A DNA stretch of 32,051 bases. Source: Armatimonadota bacterium (GTDB taxonomy: Bacteria; Armatimonadota; Hebobacteria; Hebobacterales; WVXJ01). This document shows, in pieces, positions 23,371 to 31,291 of this stretch. The notes beneath the pieces are model-generated. The model searched no databases. It was not told the DNA's origin and saw only the letters and a program-made list of their open reading frames with translations. The position numbers and the translations under genes are program-made. The DNA lies in contig WVXJ01000137.1 in NCBI GenBank assembly GCA_011773575.1, forward strand, positions 1 to 32,051, read 5' to 3'. Numbering within the stretch: position 1 is the first letter of the stretch; each line of letters starts with the position of its first letter.

Positions 23371-24264
23371 TTACTGCTGTGACTCGGCGCTGAGTGCCTC
23401 GAAGCCGCCAACGATATCGAGCAACTCTGCTGTAATGGATGACTGGCGCTGCTGATGGAACTGCTTGCGCAGTTCCTGAATGCGCTCCTCAATGTTCCGC
23501 TCAGCGGCCTGCATCGAGGCCATGCGGCTGGCGTTTTCGGCTGCTAGGGACTCAAGCACAGATTGGTACACGGAAACAAGAAGATGCTGTCGGATCAGCG
23601 CGGAGAAGAGCGAGTCCCAACCCACGGTGAACATCGGGAGGGTCTTTCCGGTCCAGCGCCGTTCCTCAAGCGCTTGCAGCCAGTCAGCGTCCACCGGGAG
23701 GAGTTGGCGAGTATTCGACCGATAGCTTTGCCGAGAAGTCGGTTGATTGTGGAGAATCATCACGCGATCAACCCCGCGCTCGTCACGCCACCGGTCCATC
23801 TTCAGCAGAATATCCTGGACGAGGGGGGTGATCCCCGAAAGCGAAGTCGGGATTGAGAAGACTTCACCAGGTTGTATGCCGACCTGCTCCAGGGGAAACG
23901 GGAGACGGAGACCGATCGCGAGGATATCTCCATCGCTAGACGCAATACCCATCTCACCTATCTTCCGGGCCGCGTAACGAGCAATGTCCTCATTGAACTG
24001 TCCGCACATGCCCTGATCTGACCCAATAATGATGGCCCCCGCCCGCTTGCTGCCTATGGGTGCCGCGACGCTTAACTCTTCGGGCCGGTTGCGGAGCGCT
24101 ATCCGGAGTCCGAACTCGACTGTGTGATGGTAATCTCGGAGCGAGTCAACGGCCTCCTGGAAATGACGAATACTGAGTGCCGCCAGGGCTTTCATGGTCT
24201 TGACCACAGACCGCAAGTCGTCAGCCGTGTCGATCTTGGCTTGCAGCTCCTCAAGCGTTTGCAT
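23371..24264 (-). CDS. atpG: N-ATPase gamma subunit
   Basis: This 297-residue central-stalk subunit of the N-type rotary ATPase couples rotation of the c-ring to the catalytic head. The N-terminal helix (LQAKIDTADDLRSVVKTMKALAAL) and the C-terminal helix (ERNIEERIQELRKQFHQQRQ then ITAELLDIVGGFEAL) form the coiled coil of the shaft. The Rossmann-like middle has IIIGSDQGMCGQFNED. N-ATPase gamma subunits differ clearly from ordinary F-type ones, as seen here, but the IGSDQGMCGQFN block is diagnostic of gamma. It is the last gene of the core operon, starting two bases after the atpA stop. The P-type ATPase follows. Confidence 0.92.
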   Translation of the reverse strand: MQTLEELQAKIDTADDLRSVVKTMKALAALSIRHFQEAVDSLRDYHHTVEFGLRIALRNRPEELSVAAPIGSKRAGAIIIGSDQGMCGQFNEDIARYAARKIGEMGIASSDGDILAIGLRLPFPLEQVGIQPGEVFSIPTSLSGITPLVQDILLKMDRWRDERGVDRVMILHNQPTSRQSYRSNTRQLLPVDADWLQALEERRWTGKTLPMFTVGWDSLFSALIRQHLLVSVYQSVLESLAAENASRMASMQAAERNIEERIQELRKQFHQQRQSSITAELLDIVGGFEALSAESQQ

Positions 24265-24266
24265 CT

Positions 24267-25796
24267 TCAGTCGCTCCCGAATGATTCCAGCGCCTGTCGC
24301 GCTGTATCCAGGATTTGCTGCTGGTCTTCGCTTGCGAGATGGTCGCCATGGTGAATCTTGTCCGCCGCATCCGACAGCCTGTCAGCGACGGCCTTCCTCA
24401 CTACCTGCTCGGCCCGCGCGATGTCTTTCACATCAATGTCGTCGAAGAGGCCGCGGGTAACCGCCAGAAGGACGGCCATCTGCTCGGCCGGGGGGATGGG
24501 CGCATATTGCGGCTGCTTCAGGCTCTCCCGAATCCTTCGCCCGCGCTCGATGGTGCGGCGCGTGTCCTCGTCGAGGCGTGTTCCGAAGCGCGAGAAGGCC
24601 TCAAGTTCCTCGAACTGCGAATAGGAGAGGCGAAGATCGCCCGCCACCTCCTGATAGGCGGGAAGCTGGGCCTTGCCCCCCACCCGCGAGACCGAACGCC
24701 CTACATCCACGGCCGGCAGCAAGCCTTTCTGCTGGAGATCAGGCGAGACATAGACTTGTCCATCGGTGATGGAGATGAGGTTGGTGGGGATGTAGGCGGA
24801 GATGTTCTGCGCCTCGGTCTGGATGATGGGGAGCGCGGTGAGGGAGCCGCCTCGATTCTCCTTGAGATTGGTGGCGCGTTCGAGCAGATGGGAGTGGATG
24901 TAGAAAATGTCGCCGGGATAGGCCTCTCTCCCTGGCGGCCGTCGCAGCAGCAGGGACAGCTCGCGGTAGGCCCGCGCATGGCGGGTGAGGTCATCGTAGA
25001 CAATAAGGACATCCCGTCCCTGCCGCATGAAGTGCTCGGCCATGCTGGTCGCGGCGTAGGGGGAGATGTACTGGAGGCCGGGTGCGTCGTCGCCGGTGGT
25101 GACCATTAGCGTGGTGTGGTCGAGGGCGTCATGATCGCGCAGATCGGCGACCACCTTGGCCACCGCCGAGCCGCGCTGCCCGATGGCGCAGTAGATGCAG
25201 AGCACATCGTAGTTCTTCTGGTTGATGATGGTGTCTACCGCGATCGCCGTCTTGCCTGTCTGGCGATCACCGAGGATGAGCTCGCGCTGCCCGCGTCCGA
25301 TGGGGATGAGGGCGTCCACTACTTTGATGCCCGTCTGCAGGGGGACGCTTACGGCCTGGCGTTCCATGATGCCCGGCGCCGGCTGCTCCACCTCGCGGCG
25401 GCGGGTAGTGTGGATGGGGCCGCGTCCGTCAACGGGGCGTCCCAGGGCGTCAACTACTCGGCCGAGGAGCGCGTCGCCCACCGGAACGTCGAGCAGGCGA
25501 TGCGTGCGCCGGACCTCGTTGCCAGCTTCGATGTGCTCGCTCTCGCCGAGAAGGACAACGCCAACCTCGTTGGGGTCCAGGTTGAAAGCAAGGCCGGGCA
25601 GGTCGCCTGGGAAGGAGATCAGTTCCTCGGAGCGGACTGTGGGGAGGCCGGAGACTCGAGCGATGCCCTTGGCTACGTAGGTGACAGTACCCGTCTCCTG
25701 GACCCCCAGTTGGAGGAGAGGGCGGTCAAGGAGGCGATCCAAGGCCTTCGTCAGGTCTTCGGTTACCGTTCTGAGATGCCGGTCGTCACTCGCCAT
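24267..25796 (-). CDS. atpA: N-ATPase alpha subunit
   Basis: This 509-residue non-catalytic nucleotide-binding subunit of the ATPase head has a beta-barrel domain at about 25-95 (GTVTYVAKGIARVSGLPTVR), the P-loop GDRQTGKTAIA, and YDDLTRHARAYRE and SITDGQVYVSPDL in the nucleotide domain, with a C-terminal helical domain after SYSQFEELEAFSRFG. It is shortened at its N-terminus relative to ordinary F-type alpha, whose extra helix binds the delta subunit. That fits N-ATPases, which have no separate delta gene. It overlaps the atpF end by 11 bases. The annotation is firm. Confidence 0.96.
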   Translation of the reverse strand: MASDDRHLRTVTEDLTKALDRLLDRPLLQLGVQETGTVTYVAKGIARVSGLPTVRSEELISFPGDLPGLAFNLDPNEVGVVLLGESEHIEAGNEVRRTHRLLDVPVGDALLGRVVDALGRPVDGRGPIHTTRRREVEQPAPGIMERQAVSVPLQTGIKVVDALIPIGRGQRELILGDRQTGKTAIAVDTIINQKNYDVLCIYCAIGQRGSAVAKVVADLRDHDALDHTTLMVTTGDDAPGLQYISPYAATSMAEHFMRQGRDVLIVYDDLTRHARAYRELSLLLRRPPGREAYPGDIFYIHSHLLERATNLKENRGGSLTALPIIQTEAQNISAYIPTNLISITDGQVYVSPDLQQKGLLPAVDVGRSVSRVGGKAQLPAYQEVAGDLRLSYSQFEELEAFSRFGTRLDEDTRRTIERGRRIRESLKQPQYAPIPPAEQMAVLLAVTRGLFDDIDVKDIARAEQVVRKAVADRLSDAADKIHHGDHLASEDQQQILDTARQALESFGSD

Positions 25797-26562
25797 TTCC
25801 GCCGCTCTCCTCGGCTAGTGCCTGGGAAAGGCTGTCGCTCAGGGCATCCAGATACTCGTTGACACTCCAGGCGATCTTCCGTCCGCCGGCATGCAGCTCG
25901 ATGCCGCAGATCAGCTTATCAGATGTCGTGAAGCTGGGGTGCAGGCTGCCCGAGAAGCACTCTTTGAGTGCTTCCGTCACCTTGCCTCGCGCCTCGTCCG
26001 GGAGCTGAAACGAACTGACGACCGTGAGGGAATCGGACGAACTGCCCGCCACATCGCCTATCTGCTCGCGGGCGTCATCGTCCATTTCGCGCAGGCGATC
26101 GAGGAAGACCCCCACGATGCGGGACTCAAGGCGTTCGTCGGCCAGATCGCGCAGGACGCGGCGCGTGATAGCGCATACCTGCCTGGCCGCCTGGTCCCGC
26201 ATCTCCCCGAGAAACGAGTCGTGCTGCTGGCGCAGCGACTCGCGCCAGCGGAACTGCATCTCGTCGACCTCCTTCCTTGCTGAATCGATCAGTTCGCGGC
26301 GCTTCTGCTCGGTCTCCTGCTTCGCCTGTTCGAGTGTCTCACCGCGCTTCTGCTCCAACTCCTCCCGTGCCTGGCGGTGGGACTGCGCCTCCTCTTCCGC
26401 CTCTTTCTCCCGATCCTCGGCCTCGCGCAAGCGGTCCGCGATTCTCTTCTCGCGCTGATCCATGGCCTTTACTATCGGCCCATACAGAAAGTGCTTCAGG
26501 AGCCCCACCAGCACCAGGAAGTTGACGATCTGCGCAACGACTGTGAACCAATCAACTTGCAT
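25786..26562 (-). CDS. atpF: N-ATPase b subunit with delta-like C-terminal extension
   Basis: This 258-residue peripheral stalk subunit has one N-terminal membrane helix (WFTVVAQIVNFLVLVGLLKHFLYGP), the family-typical VKAMDQREKRIADRL, and a charged coiled coil to about residue 115. The C-terminal half ends with LICGIELHAGGRKIAWSVNE and LDALSDSL, resembling the end of F-type delta subunits. Ordinary b subunits are near 160 residues. The extra length matches N-ATPases, which lack atpH and seem to carry the delta function on b. It starts six bases after the atpE stop. The delta resemblance is by eye. Confidence 0.92.
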   Translation of the reverse strand: MQVDWFTVVAQIVNFLVLVGLLKHFLYGPIVKAMDQREKRIADRLREAEDREKEAEEEAQSHRQAREELEQKRGETLEQAKQETEQKRRELIDSARKEVDEMQFRWRESLRQQHDSFLGEMRDQAARQVCAITRRVLRDLADERLESRIVGVFLDRLREMDDDAREQIGDVAGSSSDSLTVVSSFQLPDEARGKVTEALKECFSGSLHPSFTTSDKLICGIELHAGGRKIAWSVNEYLDALSDSLSQALAEESGGNGE

Positions 26563-26568
26563 GGACGG

Positions 26569-26841
26569 TTACTTCCCGGACACAAAGTGGTTCCAGAATG
26601 GATTGGCGAAGATGACGATCATGGAGACGACGAAGCAGTAGATGGCGCAGGACTCGATCATCGCCAGGCCGACGAAGAGCGTGCGCGTGATCGTGTTCGA
26701 CTCGTCGGGCTGCTGGGCGATTGACGAGAGCGCCGACATGACGGCCCGACCCTCCGCGAGGGACGGACCAATGACGCCCAGGGCGATGGTGAGCCCGGCA
26801 GTGACGATGGAGACAATGGCGGTGATCTCTGTGCCTGTCAT
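26569..26841 (-). CDS. atpE: N-ATPase c-ring subunit with two membrane carboxylates
   Basis: This 90-residue two-helix proteolipid forms the rotor ring. Helix 1 carries Glu30 (GPSLAEGRAV), at the place of Gln32 in the Ilyobacter Na+-type c subunit. Helix 2 carries Glu63-Ser64 and Tyr68 (AMIESCAIYCF), matching the Na+ ligands Glu65, Ser66 and Tyr70 there. The loop has AQQPDE. Two carboxylates per hairpin are usual in N-ATPases. Na+ coupling was proposed for the group, but at least one N-ATPase ring has been reported as H+-specific, so the ion cannot be fixed here. The ATG directly follows the atpB TAA without spacing. Confidence 0.95.
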   Translation of the reverse strand: MTGTEITAIVSIVTAGLTIALGVIGPSLAEGRAVMSALSSIAQQPDESNTITRTLFVGLAMIESCAIYCFVVSMIVIFANPFWNHFVSGK

Positions 26842-27558
26842 TTAGGATTCTCCTCTTGATTGGTCTTGTTCCGGCTCTTGGTCCAGGCGCTCGCGTCGCC
26901 GGCGGGCGGCCGATGCGATATAGACCATAGCGAGGACCGCGAAGATGTAGGCCTGGACGAGGCCGACCAGAAGGCCGAGAGCGTGCATGACGATGGGGAA
27001 GAACAGTGGCGTCAGCGCCACCAGGATGGCCACGATCATTGAGCCGCTCATGATGTTGCCGAAGAGACGGACGGCAAGGGCGAGGGTCCGCGTGAGCTCG
27101 CCTATGAGATGGAAAGGCAGCATGAGAGGGGTCGGGCGAACATAATGGACGAAGTATCGCGCGACGCCCTGCTCCGCGATCCCGTGGGCCGGGACTGCCA
27201 CGAAGACGCAGAGAGCAAGGGCGGCCGTGGTGGAGAGCGAGCCTGTGGGCGGGTGATATCCGGGCACGATGGTGAGGATGTTCGAGACGGCAATGAAAAG
27301 GAAGAGACTGCCCACGAACGGTAGATAGGGGCGGGGATCGTGCTGACTGATCTCGCGAATCTGGCTGCGGATGCCGTTGACGAGGACCTCAAGCAAGTTC
27401 TGGCCTCGAGAAATGTCCGTGCCCGAGGTGAGCCGGCGTGTGACCAGCCACGAGAACAGCACCATCAAGACCATCACTACCCAAGTGAAGACGATGGTCG
27501 CGTTGAGCTTCAGCGACCCCATCTCCCAGAGTGTAATGCTGTCAGGTGTGATGGTCAT
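26842..27558 (-). CDS. atpB: N-ATPase a subunit
   Basis: This 238-residue stator membrane subunit forms the ion half-channels. It begins MTITPDSITLWEMGSLKLNA, with several membrane helices. The essential Arg lies in ELTRTLALAVRLFGNIMSG (Arg164). The last helices are FFPIVMHALGLLVGLVQAYI and FAVLAMVYIASA. I set the start at 27558, where ATGA overlaps the atpR stop; an open frame upstream of this is proline- and arginine-rich and lies inside atpR, so it is rejected. It is somewhat shorter than E. coli AtpB (271 residues), as expected for the N-type. Confidence 0.94.
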   Translation of the reverse strand: MTITPDSITLWEMGSLKLNATIVFTWVVMVLMVLFSWLVTRRLTSGTDISRGQNLLEVLVNGIRSQIREISQHDPRPYLPFVGSLFLFIAVSNILTIVPGYHPPTGSLSTTAALALCVFVAVPAHGIAEQGVARYFVHYVRPTPLMLPFHLIGELTRTLALAVRLFGNIMSGSMIVAILVALTPLFFPIVMHALGLLVGLVQAYIFAVLAMVYIASAARRRRERLDQEPEQDQSRGES

Positions 27559-27863
27559 GGCGCGGTACCACCTCTCGCAGGCAATCGGGCGAGACGCCGC
27601 TGGCCCCATCGCCGGACGAGGAATAGGCGCGCGGCGATGAAGCCGCCGAGCGCCAGCAGGAAGCGTCGCCAGTCGCCCGCGCCAATCAGGTAGAAGCCAG
27701 CCAGCGCGAGGACGACGCGAACGAGAAGACTCCCCAGGCTCAGCACCGCGGGGTGCCGCGAGACCGCCAGGCGTCGGAGGGTGATCCACAAGGCGGCGAA
27801 GTAGATGAGTCCGAGCGCGAACCCACCCACCGCCGCCAGAACAAGGTTGGCCGTGCTACTCAT
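27555..27863 (-). CDS. atpR: N-ATPase-specific membrane protein AtpR
   Basis: This 102-residue membrane protein has three helices (LVLAAVGGFALGLIYFAALWI, LLVRVVLALAGFYLIG, FLLALGGFIAARLFLVRR) and an Arg-rich C-terminus. AtpR is found only in N-ATPase operons, between atpQ and atpB, as here. Its role is unproven; assembly of the rotor or interaction with the extra carboxylate of the c subunit has been considered. The start at 27863 overlaps the atpQ stop by eight bases; an ATG two codons upstream is also possible. The identification rests on position plus topology. Confidence 0.85.
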   Translation of the reverse strand: MSSTANLVLAAVGGFALGLIYFAALWITLRRLAVSRHPAVLSLGSLLVRVVLALAGFYLIGAGDWRRFLLALGGFIAARLFLVRRWGQRRLARLPARGGTAP

Positions 27864-28188
27864 TATCATCTTCCCCTGTTTTCTCGATCATCTTGCGCTC
27901 CCGCGACACCCAATACCAGGCGTTGAGAACGCCCAGCCCCACCCCGATGATGAGGAGCATGAGCGTCCAGGAGTGAGGACTCGGGTAGGTTCGGTCGATC
28001 CAGATGCCCAGGGCCACGCAGGCCAGCACTGGTATCGCTACCGACCAGCCAACCACTCCCATCATGCCCAGCCCGAACCAGATGCTCTCTTCTCTCTCGC
28101 GGCGCGCACGCATCTTCCGCTTCTCCTGGGCGGCGATCTTGCGGCCCAGATCGTCTTGGGAAGTGCTCCCTCTACCCGGATTGCTCAT
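27856..28188 (-). CDS. atpQ: N-ATPase AtpQ (AtpI/Mg2+-related membrane protein)
   Basis: This 110-residue protein has a polar N-terminus (MSNPGRGSTSQDDLGRKIAA then EKRKMRARREREES) and two membrane helices (FGLGMMGVVGWSVAIPVLACVALGIWID and WTLMLLIIGVGLGVLNAWYWV). This is the AtpQ pattern, related to AtpI of ordinary operons, which is linked to c-ring assembly. The start at 28188 has GGGAGG seven bases before it and overlaps the atpC end by 17 bases; an ATG 30 codons upstream lies deep in atpC and is rejected. Confidence 0.88.
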   Translation of the reverse strand: MSNPGRGSTSQDDLGRKIAAQEKRKMRARREREESIWFGLGMMGVVGWSVAIPVLACVALGIWIDRTYPSPHSWTLMLLIIGVGLGVLNAWYWVSRERKMIEKTGEDDNE

Positions 28189-28576
28189 GCCGCAGCCTCC
28201 CGAGTTCCATGAAGCGTCGGACAATGTCAGACTCCAGGCGCGCAAGGGCTGAGCGCGTAAGCTTCTCTCGCTCCTCAAGGCTGAGAAACTCTCGCTCGAT
28301 GGTTTCTCGCAACTCGCCCAAGTCGCCGCCGCAGACAGCTCTCCGTGTTGATACCACTACTTCAGGTCCATTTTTGACCAGTATCCCCTGATCCACTGCG
28401 AGGAACCTCTCGGTACCGTCGTCGGCCTCGAAGGATAGCAGGCCAGCTACGAGCGGAGCAACGAAGTCCACATGGCGCGGCAGAAGACCGAACGATCCGT
28501 TCGCGGCCTCGGCGACGACCTTCCGAGCGGGCTCGTCAATCAGTACCTTCGTCGGAAGAAGGACTCTCAGCCTCAT
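28172..28576 (-). CDS. atpC: N-ATPase epsilon subunit
   Basis: This 134-residue rotor subunit joins gamma to the c-ring. The N-terminal beta-sandwich begins MRLRVLLPTKVLIDEPARKV and includes GSFGLLPRHVDFVAPLVAGL, the epsilon signature. A helical C-terminus with many Arg and Glu follows (LGELRETIEREFLSLEERE). In N-ATPase operons atpC comes second, after atpD, as here. The gene overlaps the 3' end of atpD by 41 bases, longer than the other junctions; no later in-frame ATG keeps the beta-sandwich whole, so I accept this overlap. Confidence 0.92.
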   Translation of the reverse strand: MRLRVLLPTKVLIDEPARKVVAEAANGSFGLLPRHVDFVAPLVAGLLSFEADDGTERFLAVDQGILVKNGPEVVVSTRRAVCGGDLGELRETIEREFLSLEEREKLTRSALARLESDIVRRFMELGRLRHEQSG

Positions 28577-29975
28577 CCGTATCTCCTCGTTTCCTGGCCT
28601 CGCCTATGTTGCCAATCATGTAGAGCGCTCGCTCAGGACGGTCCGCGAACTCGTCATTGAGTATCCGCTTACACCCCTCCAGCGCCTTCTCCAGTCTCAC
28701 GGTTCTGCCCTTCCGTCCGGTGAACTGCTCCGTCACGAAGAATGGCTGGGTGAGGAAGCGCTCCAGTCGGCGGGCGCGGTTGACGGCCTGCCTGTCCCTT
28801 TCGGAGAGCTCCTCCATGCCCAGCATGGCGATGATGTCTTTCAGATCTTCATAGTTGGCCAGAGTGCTGCGAACCTCACGTGCCAGTTGGTAGTGGCGTT
28901 CACCTACGACCTGAGGTGTGAGCAGATTGGAGTTCGATTCCAGCGGGTCAATGGCCGGGTACAGTCCCTCGCTTGCCTTCCGCCGGGAGAGGACGATGGA
29001 GGCGGAAAGGTGGGCGAAAGTGTGCACGGCCGCCGGGTCGGTGAAGTCGTCAGCCGGCACATAGACAGCCTGGATGGAGGTAATAGCGCCGGTCGCCGTG
29101 TTGGCAATGCGCTCCTCCAGCTCGGAAAGCTCGGTGCCGAGGGTGGGTTGGTAGCCGACGCGAGAGGGGAGTTGGCCCATGAGACCGGAGACTTCCTGTC
29201 CTGCCTGCACAAAGCGAAAGATGTTGTCTATCAGCAGCAGGACATCCTGGCGCTCGTCATCGCGGAAGTACTCGGCCATGGTGAGAGCCGCGTGCCCCAC
29301 TCGAAACCGCGCTCCCGGCGGCTCGTTCATCTGTCCGAAGATCAGGACGGTATCATCAAGCACGCCGGATTCCTGGAGGTCGCGGTAAAGCTCCTCTCCC
29401 TCGCGAATGCGCTCGCCGATGCCGCAGAAGATGCTGACCCCCTCGTGGCGGCGAACCACGCTGCGGATCATCTCCATGATGAGGACGGTCTTGCCGACCC
29501 CGGCCCCGCCGAAAAGCCCAGCCTTGCCTCCTCGTTCGAGGGGCGCAAGCAGATCAATGGCCTTGATGCCTGTCTCGAACAACTCGGTCCTGGTGACCTG
29601 CCGGGCCAGAGCCACCGGGCGTTGATGAATCTGCCGCCAGTCGCCTCCTTCAATCCGATCGCCGTCATCAATGGTCTGTCCGAATACGTTGAACATTCGG
29701 CCCAGGAGGCGCTTGCCGATGGGAACGGTAAGGGATTCAGCAGTGTCTACGATCGCTACGCCCCGGCTTAGGCCCTGCGTCGAGGCGAGGGCAATGCCGC
29801 GTACCGTCTGAGAGTCCAGGTGATTGACGACTTCAATGACGACCTGCCCATCTTCGGCCGCCACAAGCTTGCGGTTGATCGGCGGCAGGCGCCGCGGGAA
29901 TCGCACATCTACGACGCTCCCGCGCACGCGAACCACGGTACCCTGAATCTGCTCGCCAGCCTCTCTGCTCACCAT
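28536..29975 (-). CDS. atpD: N-ATPase beta subunit (catalytic)
   Basis: This 479-residue catalytic nucleotide-binding subunit has the beta-barrel start QGTVVRVRGSVVDVRFP, P-loop GGAGVGKT, the catalytic Glu in GIGERIREGEELY, LLLIDNIFRFVQAGQEVSG, and SRVGYQPTLGTEL. A helical C-terminus ends in an acidic tail (DEAESPSSDEG). It is the first gene of the operon in the order atpDCQRBEFAG, which identifies an N-ATPase rather than a housekeeping F-ATPase. The housekeeping enzyme is presumably elsewhere in the genome. The start at 29975 follows a GGGGCGGGG stretch, a weak binding site for the first gene of a large operon. Confidence 0.96.
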   Translation of the reverse strand: MVSREAGEQIQGTVVRVRGSVVDVRFPRRLPPINRKLVAAEDGQVVIEVVNHLDSQTVRGIALASTQGLSRGVAIVDTAESLTVPIGKRLLGRMFNVFGQTIDDGDRIEGGDWRQIHQRPVALARQVTRTELFETGIKAIDLLAPLERGGKAGLFGGAGVGKTVLIMEMIRSVVRRHEGVSIFCGIGERIREGEELYRDLQESGVLDDTVLIFGQMNEPPGARFRVGHAALTMAEYFRDDERQDVLLLIDNIFRFVQAGQEVSGLMGQLPSRVGYQPTLGTELSELEERIANTATGAITSIQAVYVPADDFTDPAAVHTFAHLSASIVLSRRKASEGLYPAIDPLESNSNLLTPQVVGERHYQLAREVRSTLANYEDLKDIIAMLGMEELSERDRQAVNRARRLERFLTQPFFVTEQFTGRKGRTVRLEKALEGCKRILNDEFADRPERALYMIGNIGEARKRGDTDEAESPSSDEGTD

Positions 29976-30143
29976 ACCCCGCCCCGGGCTTATGGAGGGC
30001 CGAAGATCACTGATTGCGAGTCATACCTTGATCCTTCGGTGGCCTCCTGCCCTATGGCAAGAATACGCCAAAACGTCGGGAACCTCCTATCAACACAGGC
30101 AGCCTTATTGTCTGGGCCAGACACATGTGACGCAACCAGGAGC
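29976..30143. promoter_or_regulatory. N-ATPase operon leader with a bulged hairpin
   Basis: This is the leader of the operon. A stem of ten pairs with one bulged base, CCGAAGATCA (30000-30009) with TGATCCTTCGG (30029-30039), lies 25-65 bases upstream of the atpD start. I see no clear -35/-10 pair. The hairpin could act on the mRNA leader, but only the pairing is seen directly. Confidence 0.35.
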
Positions 30144-30488
30144 TCACTGATCAGAGATGAGTCGGTTTACCTTCTCCCGCGCGGCCTGTATCGAGCCCGC
30201 GTACTTATTCATATCGCGCCAAGGGTCCTCCCGCTGACCGAGCCGGCGAAAGATGTTACGGATCGTGTAGCCAGTCGCCTTCAGGCCGGCATCGTTCACC
30301 TCCTTCCAGTCGAGCGGAGTCGCGACATAGGGTCGCTCGCGGGCGCGGACCGAGTAGAGCGCAACGGCTGTCTGCGCGTAGGCGTTCCGAGCGACATCAA
30401 TGAAGACGCGATTCCGGCGCTTGGCCTTGCGCTGCTCCGTAGTGAAGCGTTTGGGGTCTTCTCGAGCGATGCGACTCGCAAGGCGGCC
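30144..30488 (-). pseudogene. C-terminal remnant of a LigD-type DNA polymerase/primase domain
   Basis: About 115 residues match the end of the archaeo-eukaryotic-primase-like polymerase domain of LigD (bacterial non-homologous end joining): REDPKRFTTEQRKAKRRNRV, FIDVARNAYAQTAVALYSVR, YVATPLDWKEVND, YTIRNIFRRLGQREDPW and a helix ending at TGA 30144-30146. The intact domain is about 290-300 residues; the part with the catalytic aspartates is missing. No start codon exists in the remnant: the frame opens only at a TAG at 30537-30539 and the first residues after it have no family resemblance. No Ku or ligase gene is visible. The loss of homology near 30488 coincides with the start of protein-like sequence on the opposite strand. 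Confidence 0.82.
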
Positions 30489-30999
30489 GGGGAAGAAAGA
30501 GTGGCGTGTACTCTTCCCAGACGCACCGGATGGCGACTATGGGCTGGTCACTCAGACGGCCACGAACCTCCAACGGGTGGTGCGCGCTGTGCTGGATCAC
30601 CTGAAGTCACAATCGGGCAGGAAATGGTACGAGTCCTACCTCAGGTTCAAGCACGGTATGCCAATGGTGGCTCTCGACCTCTTCCACACAAAGGCCACGA
30701 TGCAGTACCCGCCCGGCCAGGTACCCGACGAAAAGACTGTACGCGGTGATGCTGATCGCGAGGTGCGGAGGATGAGGATACTGATGGCAAGGGACCCCCG
30801 CAATCCCGAGGGTCGAGGGCCTCACCTTCAGAGCTTTGACTGCGATGAGAAGGCTGCAAAGCAAGTCCTCGGATCGAGCCGAGTGCTATCAGAGGTCGAA
30901 GAGTACGTCTGCAAGTCGGTCGTTCATCGGGTAGAGAGTGATGGCGCTCGTGAGTTCTTCATCATTAGGAAGGCTGACGGCGAGACGGGAGAAGGGTAG
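30469..30999 (+). CDS. Uncharacterised protein, probably 5'-truncated
   Basis: The frame is open from an ATG at 30469 to 30999 (176 residues), but the first seven or so codons lie antisense to the LigD remnant and should not count. From about 30490 it reads like genuine protein (KKEWRVLFPDAPDGDYGLVT, then AVLDHLKSQSGRKWYESYLR, LDLFHTKATMQYPPGQVPDE, VCKSVVHRV, REFFIIRK). It is rich in charged residues and has no membrane segment or recognisable catalytic motif. No ribosome binding site precedes the ATG. I do not recognise the family. The most likely explanation is a C-terminal portion of a longer gene fused to the LigD remnant by a rearrangement. Confidence 0.5.
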   Translation: MRLARRPGKKEWRVLFPDAPDGDYGLVTQTATNLQRVVRAVLDHLKSQSGRKWYESYLRFKHGMPMVALDLFHTKATMQYPPGQVPDEKTVRGDADREVRRMRILMARDPRNPEGRGPHLQSFDCDEKAAKQVLGSSRVLSEVEEYVCKSVVHRVESDGAREFFIIRKADGETGEG

Positions 31000-31291
31000 C
31001 GCCAGAGGATCGGCGGTGTCACAGCGCATGACGCCGCTGTCGTCCACTGGATACCCATCAGACGGAGGCTCGAAGTGTCGGAGTCGTCAGCCGATGACCA
31101 ATCGCCGCGGCCTCGAGGGCATGACCCGAGGCACTCCCTGGTTCGGTCGTCGCGGCCCCCACGAGCGGATAACAGCATCGGTGTCATGAGGAGGGGGGAA
31201 GTCGCTCCCCGACGAAAGCTGGAAGCAACAGGCGCTGAGCTGTGTGCGGACGCAATGGCCTGCTGGCTTATACAAGGAGCACGTGGCGACG
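31000..31291. other. Intergenic stretch, nothing recognised
   Basis: These 292 bases lie between two plus-strand open frames. There is a short inverted repeat GGGGA/TCCCC near 31195-31210 and an AAGGAG at 31274-31279 that may serve the next gene. I see no gene, RNA or convincing promoter here. Confidence 0.4.

Noticed and set aside
24315..25109. A 264-codon plus-strand open frame
   Set aside because: Antisense to atpA, which is certain. Composition is typical of a shadow frame.
27559..27789. 77-residue N-terminal extension of AtpB
   Set aside because: Proline/arginine-rich and entirely within atpR; the ATG at 27558 gives the normal N-terminus and an ATGA junction.
29820..30749. A 309-codon plus-strand open frame across the N-ATPase leader
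   Set aside because: It runs antisense through atpD, the leader and the LigD remnant without any coherent domain.
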